Shown here piece by piece: positions 15,588 through 25,277 of a stretch of 64,000 nt of DNA. Within the stretch, counting starts at the first letter, position 1. Each line of letters begins with the position of its first letter. Position numbers and translations under genes: made by a program. This DNA is from an uncultured Planctomycetota bacterium. Its GTDB lineage: Bacteria; Planctomycetota; Brocadiia; CAIUPP01. The stretch is taken from the NCBI GenBank assembly GCA_903901045.1, contig CAIUPP010000063.1, positions 1 through 64,000 of the forward strand. Reading direction: 5' to 3'. The notes beneath the pieces were generated by a model. The model saw nothing but the letters and a program-made list of their open reading frames with translations, made no database searches and was not told where the DNA came from.

Positions 15588-18500
15588 ATGTCGCGACTGA
15601 TTCTGGCGGCACTGTTCGCCGCTCTTGCTCTCAACGCGCGAGCGTTGGCCGGGGACGTGATCTTCTATGCGCCGTTTGAGAACTCCCTCGATGCCGCCGT
15701 CGCAGCCGGGTCAACGAAAGCGACCTACAACGGCAAGCCAACGTTTGTGAAGGGAGCCAAAGGCCAGGGCGTGGAGTTGACCCACGAGAGAATCAGCTTC
15801 TCGACCAGGAACAATCTCGACGTGCAGCAAGGCACGGTGACGTTCTGGATTGAGCCAAAGACGGCTTGGAAGAGCGTCAAAACGCACAACTGGTTCTTCA
15901 CGGCCGGCGACTGGGTCAATACCGGCAACATATTGGTGTACTGGCTGATGGAGCCTGACAACAAGATGACGTTCCTCATGGGCAAGAGTTCCGCGAGCTA
16001 TAGCTCCATCACCAGCCCGGCGCGGGAGTGGCCGGCGGAGCAGTGGTACTTCATCGCGGCGACATGGGACAAAACGGGCGCAATCAAGTTGTATGTGGAC
16101 GGCAAGCCTGTCGCCGAGTCCCAGGTTGGCGCCGCAAACCGTCCGGTGGACGTCGGCGAAACCATGTCGGTCGGGACCGAAGTGGCCACGGCCATGGATG
16201 AGTTGACGATCTACGGCCGTCCTCTCACGGCCGAGGAGATACTGGCGAAATACTCGGAATTCCTGAAGGACCTGCCCAAGGGCGCTGCGGACGTGGAAAA
16301 GGAAACGCTGGTGGCCCACTACACGTTCGACGAGGGGCAGGGGACGGTCGCGAAAGACAGCAGCGCGTATGGGAACGACGGCCAGATCCATAACGCCGTG
16401 TACGTCCCGTCGCCCCGCGGCCATGCCCTGCAATTCAACGGCAAGGACAGCTACGTGGATTGCGGAAGCAACCCCATCCTGAACATCCGCGGCGACATGA
16501 CGTTCGAGGCATGGGTCAAAGTGGCCCTGGACACCCCGCCGGACAATTGGAATGAGAAGTTCCTGTTCGGGGACAACGCCGGCTTGACGGTCAGCCGCGA
16601 CTTTATCGTGACGACGAACAACATGCGCCTGATGCTCCAACACGGAAACGGCACTGCGAGCGAGGACTTTCTCTCCGAGGGAAAGGTGTTCGATGGGAGC
16701 TGGCAGCATGTCGCCGTCGTCTGCGAGTTCCCGACTTACTATATGTTCGTGAACGGCCGGCAGGTGGCGACCGGGGAGATGAATCTGCCGATCACGCCGA
16801 CGGCGATGACGCCGCACCGCATCGGAGGATGGTTCTGGGAGAATGGGTTCTTCAAGGGCGAAATGGACGAAATCAAGGTGTACAACCGGGCGCTCCCCGA
16901 GAAGGCCATCCGCGAACATGCCGGCCTGGCGGCGCAAGCCGCCGACGTGAGCATTCAGAAGGTCGTCTCGGCCGTCCATTATCCGCGTCAGGAAATGGTG
17001 ATCAAGGTCTTCTGCCAGCAGGTCCAGGCGGACCGCCAATCGGTGATCGTCAATCTCTTCAAGAACGGCGGCAAGACGGTCCTGAGCAAGGTGGAGCCGA
17101 TCAAGGAGACCCGTCCGGGATCTGGGCGCGCCCTGGTGGAAGTGGTGTTCGACACGAAAGGTCTCGATCCGGCCGGCTACATGGTGCAGGCGATGATCAA
17201 GGATGCGGAGGGGCGCATCGCAGCCGAAGCGCCTGCGCAATCGGTTCTGTATCCCGAGAAGCCGGAGTGGTTCGGCTCCCAGGTGGGGATCGGCGACAAG
17301 GTGTTGCCCCCTTACACGCCGATCCAGGTGGATCGAAAGGGAGATATCGCCTCAGTGCGGATGTGGGGAAGAAGCTATGACATCGCTCCGGGTCTCTTCC
17401 TCTCCGGCATTCGGAGCCAGGAGAAGGACCTGTTGACCGGTCCGATGCGGCTCATGGCCAAAGCGGATGGAAAAGCGCTGTCATTCTCCACGACCGCGCC
17501 ATCGGTGGATGCTGGACCGGCGAAAACGACGTTGACGCAGACCAGCACGGCGGACGCTGTGAAGGTCTCCATCAAGACCACCGTCGAGTATGACGGCTTC
17601 GTCCGCATGGACATGGCACTGAACGCCCTGCGGCCCATGACGATGGAGAGCCTGACGGTGGAGATTCCGCTGGACGCCCGCTCTGCGCGGTATCTTGTGC
17701 TCATGTCACACCTGGGACACTTGAGCGGCTCTACCCCCAACGGCCTCATGACGAAGAAACAGTACGATCTTTCGTTCCAGCCCACCATCTGGCTGGGGGA
17801 CGAGGAGAAGGGACTTTCCTGGTTTGCCGAATCGAGTGAGAACTGGTACCCCGCCGCGGCCGGCCAGGCCATTCAGATTCTTCGGGACGAAAAGGTGGTC
17901 ACGTTCCGCCTCAACCTGATCGGGCAAGCAGTGAAGATGGACCCGGCGAAGCCCCTGGCCTACACCTTCGGCCTGCAGGCGACGCCTCTGAAGCCGATTA
18001 AGGAGGATGCGTGGGACAACCGCATCTATGAACTGTGCCGCGGCCCCTATGGAAACGGCACGGACAACACGCTGTTCCTGCGGGTCACCGACCAGGTGCT
18101 GGACGACCTCGCGGCGAAAGGGATCAAGACGGTCCTCGCCTTTGAACAATGGACCAACCTTCATAATTACCCCAGGACCGAGTACGAAGCGGACCTCGAC
18201 AGCCTCGTGAAGCGCTGTCATCAGCGCGGGATGAAGGTCACCGTCTATTTCGGCTATCTGATCTCCGACATGATCCCCGAGTGGCCCTGGCTCGGCGACG
18301 ATTGTGTCGTCGGCCCCAGGGGCGGAATGACGGACCGGCTTCCGTTTCAGAACATTTACCGCGTCTGCCTGCACAGCGCCTATCAGGACCTCCTTGTGGA
18401 CGGCATCGCGCGCGTCATGGACCGGTTCGACATTGACGGGGTCTACCTGGACAGCACCACCATCCCGTACGACTGCATCAACCGGCTGCATGGCTGCGGC

Positions 18501-19253
18501 TATTATGATAAGGACGGCACGCTCAAGCCCACGAACCCCGTCTTCGAGATCCGGGACACCTTCAAACGCATCTACACGGTGGTCAAGCAGCGCAAGCCCG
18601 ATGGGATTGTGGAGGCGCACGTGTACGACTGCATGAACACCCCCGCGCTGGCCTTCTCCACGTGCTACCTCAACGGCGAACAACTCTACCCGGCCTATTG
18701 GAACGGGGATGAGAACACGCCGAAGGGACACCTCCCGGACGTCATCCCCCTGGACCGGTTCCGCGCGGAGATGATGGGATATAACTGGGGCGTTCCGGCG
18801 GAGTTCCTCTATCAAGTCGCCGCGCTCGGTGGCGGGCACCGCATTTCCAACGCCATCACGCTCCTTCATGGAGTGCGCTGCAACGTGTTCTTCCGCGGGG
18901 ATGCCCTCGACCTGGATGCCCAGATCGGTAAGTTGATGAACGACTTCGGGCGCCATGAGGCGGCATTCCTGCCCTACTGGAAGAACGCCGATGTCGTCAC
19001 CGTCCAGCCCGCCGAATGCTACGCCTCGCTTTATCGGCATCCGAAGAACGGCGTTCTGGTCATCCTCTCCAACCTCGGCAGGGGCGAGGCAAACGTCGTC
19101 GTGAAGCTCGACCTGGCCCGCCTCCAATTGGCCGGAGCGCCGGCGGCTACGGACGGGTTCACCGGCCAGCCCGTGGAAATGAAAGAGGGAAATTTCAGCG
19201 TGAAATTGTCCTCCATGGACTGGAAGACCATCTGGATCAAGCCGGCCAAATGA
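15588..19253 (+). CDS. secreted double-LamG, DUF6067-like putative glycosidase
   Basis: This 1221-residue protein has a signal peptide (to about residue 22, ending ARALAG). Two LamG/concanavalin-type sugar-binding domains follow (~25-215 and ~240-450; the second begins LVAHYTFDEGQGTV). A DUF6067-like part begins near residue 558 (SQVGIGDKVLPPYTPIQV). It contains a TIM-barrel-like region with GMKVTVYFGYLISDMIPEWP and RFDIDGVYLDSTTIPYDC, where Asp residues on strand ends look catalytic, and ends in a beta-domain. It probably cleaves or binds a complex glycan outside the cytoplasm. The next gene is a close paralogue. GGAGGG precedes the start. The bond cleaved is unknown. Confidence 0.7.
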   Translation: MSRLILAALFAALALNARALAGDVIFYAPFENSLDAAVAAGSTKATYNGKPTFVKGAKGQGVELTHERISFSTRNNLDVQQGTVTFWIEPKTAWKSVKTHNWFFTAGDWVNTGNILVYWLMEPDNKMTFLMGKSSASYSSITSPAREWPAEQWYFIAATWDKTGAIKLYVDGKPVAESQVGAANRPVDVGETMSVGTEVATAMDELTIYGRPLTAEEILAKYSEFLKDLPKGAADVEKETLVAHYTFDEGQGTVAKDSSAYGNDGQIHNAVYVPSPRGHALQFNGKDSYVDCGSNPILNIRGDMTFEAWVKVALDTPPDNWNEKFLFGDNAGLTVSRDFIVTTNNMRLMLQHGNGTASEDFLSEGKVFDGSWQHVAVVCEFPTYYMFVNGRQVATGEMNLPITPTAMTPHRIGGWFWENGFFKGEMDEIKVYNRALPEKAIREHAGLAAQAADVSIQKVVSAVHYPRQEMVIKVFCQQVQADRQSVIVNLFKNGGKTVLSKVEPIKETRPGSGRALVEVVFDTKGLDPAGYMVQAMIKDAEGRIAAEAPAQSVLYPEKPEWFGSQVGIGDKVLPPYTPIQVDRKGDIASVRMWGRSYDIAPGLFLSGIRSQEKDLLTGPMRLMAKADGKALSFSTTAPSVDAGPAKTTLTQTSTADAVKVSIKTTVEYDGFVRMDMALNALRPMTMESLTVEIPLDARSARYLVLMSHLGHLSGSTPNGLMTKKQYDLSFQPTIWLGDEEKGLSWFAESSENWYPAAAGQAIQILRDEKVVTFRLNLIGQAVKMDPAKPLAYTFGLQATPLKPIKEDAWDNRIYELCRGPYGNGTDNTLFLRVTDQVLDDLAAKGIKTVLAFEQWTNLHNYPRTEYEADLDSLVKRCHQRGMKVTVYFGYLISDMIPEWPWLGDDCVVGPRGGMTDRLPFQNIYRVCLHSAYQDLLVDGIARVMDRFDIDGVYLDSTTIPYDCINRLHGCGYYDKDGTLKPTNPVFEIRDTFKRIYTVVKQRKPDGIVEAHVYDCMNTPALAFSTCYLNGEQLYPAYWNGDENTPKGHLPDVIPLDRFRAEMMGYNWGVPAEFLYQVAALGGGHRISNAITLLHGVRCNVFFRGDALDLDAQIGKLMNDFGRHEAAFLPYWKNADVVTVQPAECYASLYRHPKNGVLVILSNLGRGEANVVVKLDLARLQLAGAPAATDGFTGQPVEMKEGNFSVKLSSMDWKTIWIKPAK

Positions 19254-19284
19254 ATCCGGTCAGACACAGGGAAGGCTCCACTTA

Positions 19285-22200
19285 ATGCTTAAGAGAAACA
19301 TGTTCTGCGCGCTCCTGCTCGCCCTCAGCGTCGGTTCGGTCTGGGGCGAAGAGGGCCTGGTGGCCCGGTACACTTTCGACGAGGGGCAGGGCGGCGTCGC
19401 GACCGATTCCAGCGGCAATGGGCTTGACGCCAAAATCGCGGGTGCGCCCAAGTATGTGAAGCACAACGATGGATTCGCCCTTCAATTCGCAAGCACGGCC
19501 GACGGGGTTGCATGCCCGAACTCCCCGCGCTTCTCCATCAAGGGGGACATGACCATCGAGGCGTGGATCAAGACCCCCACGGAGAACAAAGGCAGGGACC
19601 AGGTCATCTTCGGAGATTCCGCGGGCATGGCGGTCGACCGGAACGTCAACTTCTTTGCGGACAAGGGGGAGTTGTGGCTGGAGCATGGCAACGGCTTCGC
19701 CAACGAGACGCTGAAGGTCGCCGCCCCCGTGTTCAGCGGAGAGTGGCAGCACGTGGCTTTCGTGGCGGAATATCCCAACTACTACTTCTACGTGGACGGC
19801 CGACTCGTGAAGCGCGGCCGCATGAGCTTCGACATTACTCCCACCCAGGGCGGGCTGCGCCGGATCGGCGGCTGGCCGTACGGCTTCTTCGACGGACAAC
19901 TCGATGACGTTCGACTCTATAGCCGTTCACTGGGGGAAGGAGAGCTGGCCGCCCACGCGGGGGTGAAAGAGCAGCGCAAAGTCGCGCTGGACATTTCAGC
20001 GCGGGCCCTCTGGTCCGAGAAGGCGGTCGAGGTGGGACTCTGGGCGGCGGGCTTGCCTGCCGCCAAGGCAACGCTCCGGTTGAGCGTCCAGTCCCCTGGG
20101 TCAACGGCCGTCGAAACGCAGGATGTCGCGCTGGCGGAAACGAGGCCCGGCTCCGGCAGAATGGTCGCAACAGCCGCCTTCAAGTCCGCGAAACTCGCCA
20201 AAGGCGAGTACCTGATTCACGCGGCTATTCTCGGGAACGCCCAAGCCGTGCTGGCCGAGGGCGAACAGAAGTGGTCCTGCGGCGGCATCCCCGCCTGGCT
20301 CAACTCGCAGGCCGGCGTCACGGACAAAGTGTTGGCGCCCTGGACTCCGGTGACGGTGGGCAAGAAGGCCGGGGCCGCCGGACAGGTTCAGTCATTGGAT
20401 GTGGGGGTATGGGGAAGGAGCTATCACTTCGAGAAATCATCCTTCCCCGCGCAGGTGACCACGCACGGCAAGCAGATATTGTCCTCTCCTGTCCGGGTCA
20501 TCGCCCAGGTTGGCGGCAAGGAGATCGTGTTCGACGACTGCGCGATTGCTTTGGACGCAGCGACCTCGTCGGTGGCCACAGTCTCGGCTTCGGCAAAGGC
20601 CGGAGGACTGGCCCTTACGGCGCGGCATCGAATCGAATACGACGGCCTGATACGGACGGACTGGAAGCTCGCCGCTCCGGCGGGAGTCCGTCTGGAGGCG
20701 TTGACTGTCGAAATTCCATTTGCCTCCGCCGATGCCAAATATCTGTACTGCAACGACACGCTCATGTACAACGCCCATGACCCCACCTGGAAGACCGGAA
20801 GCCTGGCCGTCGGCGTGAGCATGTCCGCGTTCACCCCATTCGTCTGGATCGGGGATGAAGAAGGCGGGATGGAATGGGTCTGCGAGTCCGCCCGCAATTG
20901 GCTCAACGCCGCCCCGGCCAAGGCCATTCGCGTTATCAAGAACGCCACCAGCGCCACTTTGCGATTGACGCTGGTGGATCACCCGGTGGACCTGGCGGCT
21001 GGCGAAACACTGGACTACACCTTCGGCCTGCAGGCCTCTCCCGTCAAGCCCATGGAAAGGGATGGCTGGGATGACAGAATCGTCACCACGACCATCATTA
21101 ACTATGGCAAGGACTACGCTGGCCTGCTGAACAAGAAGGTCGGCGACACGCCCGTCCTGGACTACTACGCGCAAGCCGGGGTGCGGGCGATCATTATCTG
21201 CAACTGGAGCAAGACGCTTGCGTACACCCGCCCGGTGGGACATGAGGAGGAGTTGCGCGCGTTGGTGAAGGAGTGCCACGCGCGGGGCATCAAAGTGATA
21301 CCGTACTTCGGATACCAGATCTCGGAACTCGCCCCCGAATGGCCGGATTTCCAGCAGGACGTGGTCAAGCTGCCCGCCCAGAGCAGTCCCGACCGCTATC
21401 CGGGCGAGGACCCGCAGATCATGCATGTGGTCTGCCTTCGGAGCATGTGGAAGGATTTCCTCGCCGACACGATCTCGCGCCTGATAGATGAGTACGATGT
21501 GGACGGGGCTTACATTGATACCGCGATCCATCCCTATCCGTGCATGAACGTGGACCATGGCTGCGGGTATCTCGATAAGGAGGGGATACTCAAGCCCACC
21601 GTCCCTCTCTTTGGCGTGCGCGAAGCCATGAAACGGCTGTACGCCGTGATCAAGTCACGGAAGCCCGACGGCATTCTCGACTTGCACGTCTGGGACTCGA
21701 TGAACCTGCCGGCGCTGGCGTGGGGGACGAGCTATTGGGATGGCGAGCAGATGTTCGGAATAACCCCTGATCGCTGGAAGGAAGGACTGCCTCTGGACAG
21801 GTTCCGTGCTGAGTTCATGGGACGCAATTGGGGCGTGCCGTCGGACTTCCTTTACACCATCCTGGGCCTGGGGTACCGGCATTCCCTTGCCATCACGCTG
21901 CTTCATGACGTGCCCATCAGACCCTTGGGCGGGTCCAAGGCCGACCTCGACCTGATCTCAAGCCTCTGGAAATTGCGCGAAGCCTACGGGGTGAAGGAGG
22001 CGACGTTCCTTCCGTATTGGAAGAACGCCGACGTCATCACCGTCCAGCCCGCCGAATGCTACGCCACTCTCTATCGTCACCCGAAGAACGGCGTTCTGGT
22101 CGTCCTTTCCAACCTCGGCAAGGGGGAGGCGGACGTCACAGCGAAACTCGATCTGGCCCATCTCCAACTGTCCGGGGCGCTGACGGCCTCGGACGGACTG

Positions 22201-22293
22201 ACCGGCCAACCCCTGGAGATAAAGGACGGCAGTCTCATTGTGAAATTGCCCTCCATGGATTGGAAGACCCTCTGGATCAAACAGGCAAAGTGA
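19285..22293 (+). CDS. secreted LamG, DUF6067-like putative glycosidase (paralogue)
   Basis: This 1002-residue protein has a signal peptide ending near residue 22, one LamG domain (~23-225, starting LVARYTFDEGQGG) and a DUF6067-like catalytic region from about residue 334 (SQAGVTDKVLAPWTPVTV). The barrel block GIKVIPYFGYQISELAPEWP and the acidic block YDVDGAYIDTAIHPYPC align with the upstream gene. The last ~80 residues are nearly the same in both (AECYATLYRHPKNGVLV; SMDWKTLWIK), so the pair arose by tandem duplication, with one LamG gained or lost. The gap to the upstream gene is 31 nt and to the downstream gene 7 nt, fitting one operon. Confidence 0.7.
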   Translation: MLKRNMFCALLLALSVGSVWGEEGLVARYTFDEGQGGVATDSSGNGLDAKIAGAPKYVKHNDGFALQFASTADGVACPNSPRFSIKGDMTIEAWIKTPTENKGRDQVIFGDSAGMAVDRNVNFFADKGELWLEHGNGFANETLKVAAPVFSGEWQHVAFVAEYPNYYFYVDGRLVKRGRMSFDITPTQGGLRRIGGWPYGFFDGQLDDVRLYSRSLGEGELAAHAGVKEQRKVALDISARALWSEKAVEVGLWAAGLPAAKATLRLSVQSPGSTAVETQDVALAETRPGSGRMVATAAFKSAKLAKGEYLIHAAILGNAQAVLAEGEQKWSCGGIPAWLNSQAGVTDKVLAPWTPVTVGKKAGAAGQVQSLDVGVWGRSYHFEKSSFPAQVTTHGKQILSSPVRVIAQVGGKEIVFDDCAIALDAATSSVATVSASAKAGGLALTARHRIEYDGLIRTDWKLAAPAGVRLEALTVEIPFASADAKYLYCNDTLMYNAHDPTWKTGSLAVGVSMSAFTPFVWIGDEEGGMEWVCESARNWLNAAPAKAIRVIKNATSATLRLTLVDHPVDLAAGETLDYTFGLQASPVKPMERDGWDDRIVTTTIINYGKDYAGLLNKKVGDTPVLDYYAQAGVRAIIICNWSKTLAYTRPVGHEEELRALVKECHARGIKVIPYFGYQISELAPEWPDFQQDVVKLPAQSSPDRYPGEDPQIMHVVCLRSMWKDFLADTISRLIDEYDVDGAYIDTAIHPYPCMNVDHGCGYLDKEGILKPTVPLFGVREAMKRLYAVIKSRKPDGILDLHVWDSMNLPALAWGTSYWDGEQMFGITPDRWKEGLPLDRFRAEFMGRNWGVPSDFLYTILGLGYRHSLAITLLHDVPIRPLGGSKADLDLISSLWKLREAYGVKEATFLPYWKNADVITVQPAECYATLYRHPKNGVLVVLSNLGKGEADVTAKLDLAHLQLSGALTASDGLTGQPLEIKDGSLIVKLPSMDWKTLWIKQAK

Positions 22294-22300
22294 GAAGAGA

Positions 22301-25207
22301 ATGAAGACGTGCAATTCCCGTTTGCTGAACCCGGCCGAGTATCCCGACTACACGCGCCGCCGGATCCGTGTGCCGACCTGGAAGACTTTCGACCACCAGA
22401 CGCAGTTCACCACACTGCGCGTCTTCTCCCAGCGCAAGGGGAAGCTGGTCAACTTCGAGGAGGACCTGGACCTCTACCAGAAGTTCAACCTCGGCCGGAT
22501 TATCTGGCCCGTGATTCAGACCCTCTACGCGACTAACTTCAACGACCTTGTCGCCTCGATCAAGCGGCGCGGCCTGTATCTCTATGACTTCTGGGGCCAC
22601 ATTCCAGGCGCCAACACGGAGCAGATGTGGGGCCACCACACGCCGTTGCCGGGCCAGGTGGCCTGCCTGGAAAAGACGCTCGGCAGCCGCTTTCTCGGCA
22701 TAGACAACGGCGAACAGGACGGGCGTTACGTCGGACTCTACGCGCCCCAGCAATGCCCCTGCCCGCAGGACCGATACGAGCAATTCCTGAATTTTCACCG
22801 TCACTTCGAGCGGATGGGCGACGACCTCGGCAACCACCTGACCGTCCTTGTCTCCCTGTGCTACGGGCATTACTTCATGAAGGAGGGGAACCACATCCTC
22901 ATCGGGGCGGAGACGGCCCAGTGCCTGCCGAACAGCCAGGTCTATTACGCCTTCATCCGCGGCGCCGGCAAGCAGTACGGCGTTCATTGGTTCGGCAATG
23001 CGTCGATCTTCAACCGCTGGGGATGGAAGACATACGAAACGTCCGGCGAGAGGGGCGGATACAAGTATGGCCCGGAACAGGGCACGAGCCTTTCGCTCCT
23101 GAAGCGGCTGCTGTACAGCCATTACCTCTACAACAGCGTCGCCATCGGATTCGAGAACGCCTGGATCGTGGGCGACGACGTGGAGAAGCGGCTGCTCGGC
23201 CAGCCGGTCCGGATGGAGACGGACCCCTCCAGCCGCGTCCTCAGCCCGGTGGGGGAGATTCAATCGGCGGCCGCGGCGTTTGTGAAGAAGCATGGCCAGC
23301 CCGGCGTCATGCAGACCCCCGTCGCTCTGATGACGGACTTCTTCTCCGGTTGGGCGATGCCGCGGCACGCCTACGCGCGCAATTACGCCTACCAGGTCTG
23401 GGGCGGGATGCCGTACGACGCCGGAGACCATCTGACCGATATGGTTCTGTCCCTGCTCTATCCCGGCTACGAGGACTCCGGTTACTTCCATGACGAACGC
23501 GGCTACATGACGCCCACGCCGTACGGCGACGTGAGCGATTGCATCCTCTCCGACGCGGCGCCCCAGGTTCTGCGGCAGTACGGTTTGATTATCGTCACCG
23601 GAACACTGGCCCCCGGAGCGGAAGTGCGGGACAATCTGCGCTCATTTGTCGAGGCAGGCGGGGAAGTGATTCTCACAGCCGCCAACGCCTTCCTGGCGCC
23701 CGGGCTTGCCGTGACGGGCGCTCCGGCGCGGTTGCCGGCCGGAACGGCGGTCCGCTGGCATGGCGGCGAACGCGATGCGGAGGCGGACGCTTTTGAACTC
23801 TGCCCGGCGGTCCTCCCGAAGCGCGCGGAAGTCCTCGCCCGTTGCGGGCGCGCGCCGGCCGTCGTGCGAGTGCCCGCGGGAAAGGGAAGCTACACCGTCC
23901 TTCTGTCCTCCAGCGGGTTGAACGTTGAACCCCTCGTCAAGGGCAGTCTGCCCATCGCGGCGAATCAGGCCTATGGGGATGGCCGCAAACCGTCCAACAG
24001 CGTGGACGATCAGCCGCTGCCGCGCCCCTTCCGGCTCTTGAAACATGTGCGGCGTTTATTGGATGCCGCGCTGAAATCGCAGCGACTCTTCTCAGCGCCG
24101 GAAGGCCTCACGTTGATCACCTGCCGCAAAAAGAAGGGGGAATACACGCTGGGCCTGTTCAACAACCACCTGAGCGCGCATCCCTTGAAGATCGAATCGC
24201 ACTGCGGCGCCATACGGTCGATGAACGAACTGCCACTGGGGCAATCCGAGAAAGGCAAACCCGGCTACTGGCCCACGCTCACGCTCACGCCGGACAACGA
24301 CGGCGGCGTAAGCGACAGCGCGACCATTGCGGGCGGCGACGTGCGTCTCTTCTCCGTTCGCGTGCGCGAGCGCGGTGTCCGTTCTCTGGCGCCGGTCAGC
24401 TTCCCGGCCCGGCCGCGTGGGCGCGTGCTCAGCCTCCGTCCGGTGGGAACCCTCCAGGAGGCGATTCTCCGGCGGCCGACGTTCTTCCAGCATTTTGACG
24501 GCGTCAAGGTGGACTGGACCTGGCTGTGGCGGCGCGATGCCGCGCAGTTGGAACGTGAAAGCGGCTGGCTCCAGCGTCAGCAACTGCGCCTGATCGTGGA
24601 CTTCAGCCATGGCTGCAATTTCTATCCTGATTTGGCGCTCCTGGACACGCACATGCCGCGATACAGGGAGTCCATGGGGACGATGGAAGACGTGCTTTCG
24701 AAGATGTCCCTTCTCGGCGCAAAGGATGCCGTGCTGAGTCTGCACCGCTGGCCCGATGACCATAGTGTGGACGCCGCCCTGGCCGATGCAAGGTTCCTTT
24801 CCGGCATTCGAGAGATATGCGGCAAAGCCTCCCGGCGTGGCGTCGTGCTTCACCTGCAGACCCATCCGCACAAGTGGCACGCAACCACGGAGCGGACCCT
24901 GCAGTTCATCGAGGAAGTCGGCAAGCCCAACTTGCGCTATGCGCTCAACACCAGCCACCTCGCCATGCTGGGCGAGAACCTGCGCAAGAGCCTTGCGTTG
25001 TCGAAGAAGCGATTGGGCATGATTCTGCTGAGCGCTCCGGTCTCCGATATGTTCAACCAGGCGCTCGACGCCCACGCCCCGGTGGCGGGCTCCGGTCTGG
25101 ACCTTTCTGCGCTGCGCGCGTATGGCAACGTGCTTCAGGTGCTCGACGCCGATTTCAAGAGCCTGGACGAGGAATATCAGGATTGCCGCGCGGTCTGGGA
25201 ACGCTAA
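22301..25207 (+). CDS. multidomain glycosidase-like/xylose isomerase-like fusion
   Basis: This 968-residue protein has no signal peptide. Residues ~20-330 look like a TIM-barrel glycosidase-like domain (LGSRFLGIDNGEQDGRYVG; ILIGAETAQCLPNS). Residues ~340-545 resemble the glutamine-amidotransferase-like domain found after the barrel in GH42-type proteins (YGLIIVTGTLAPGAEVRDNL). Residues ~730-968 look like a second TIM barrel of the xylose isomerase-like/AP-endonuclease 2 superfamily (VLHLQTHPHKWHATTER; NLRYALNTSHLAML). It may combine hydrolysis with a downstream sugar step, but neither activity is proven and the first domain could be inactive. It lies 7 nt after the DUF6067-like gene, with GAGAAGAG before its ATG. 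Confidence 0.55.
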   Translation: MKTCNSRLLNPAEYPDYTRRRIRVPTWKTFDHQTQFTTLRVFSQRKGKLVNFEEDLDLYQKFNLGRIIWPVIQTLYATNFNDLVASIKRRGLYLYDFWGHIPGANTEQMWGHHTPLPGQVACLEKTLGSRFLGIDNGEQDGRYVGLYAPQQCPCPQDRYEQFLNFHRHFERMGDDLGNHLTVLVSLCYGHYFMKEGNHILIGAETAQCLPNSQVYYAFIRGAGKQYGVHWFGNASIFNRWGWKTYETSGERGGYKYGPEQGTSLSLLKRLLYSHYLYNSVAIGFENAWIVGDDVEKRLLGQPVRMETDPSSRVLSPVGEIQSAAAAFVKKHGQPGVMQTPVALMTDFFSGWAMPRHAYARNYAYQVWGGMPYDAGDHLTDMVLSLLYPGYEDSGYFHDERGYMTPTPYGDVSDCILSDAAPQVLRQYGLIIVTGTLAPGAEVRDNLRSFVEAGGEVILTAANAFLAPGLAVTGAPARLPAGTAVRWHGGERDAEADAFELCPAVLPKRAEVLARCGRAPAVVRVPAGKGSYTVLLSSSGLNVEPLVKGSLPIAANQAYGDGRKPSNSVDDQPLPRPFRLLKHVRRLLDAALKSQRLFSAPEGLTLITCRKKKGEYTLGLFNNHLSAHPLKIESHCGAIRSMNELPLGQSEKGKPGYWPTLTLTPDNDGGVSDSATIAGGDVRLFSVRVRERGVRSLAPVSFPARPRGRVLSLRPVGTLQEAILRRPTFFQHFDGVKVDWTWLWRRDAAQLERESGWLQRQQLRLIVDFSHGCNFYPDLALLDTHMPRYRESMGTMEDVLSKMSLLGAKDAVLSLHRWPDDHSVDAALADARFLSGIREICGKASRRGVVLHLQTHPHKWHATTERTLQFIEEVGKPNLRYALNTSHLAMLGENLRKSLALSKKRLGMILLSAPVSDMFNQALDAHAPVAGSGLDLSALRAYGNVLQVLDADFKSLDEEYQDCRAVWER

Positions 25208-25277
25208 GTGCGACGACCGTCTCTGTGACCATGGACTCGCTCAACGGGGAATCCCCTTTCATTGGAAAGGACGCAAC

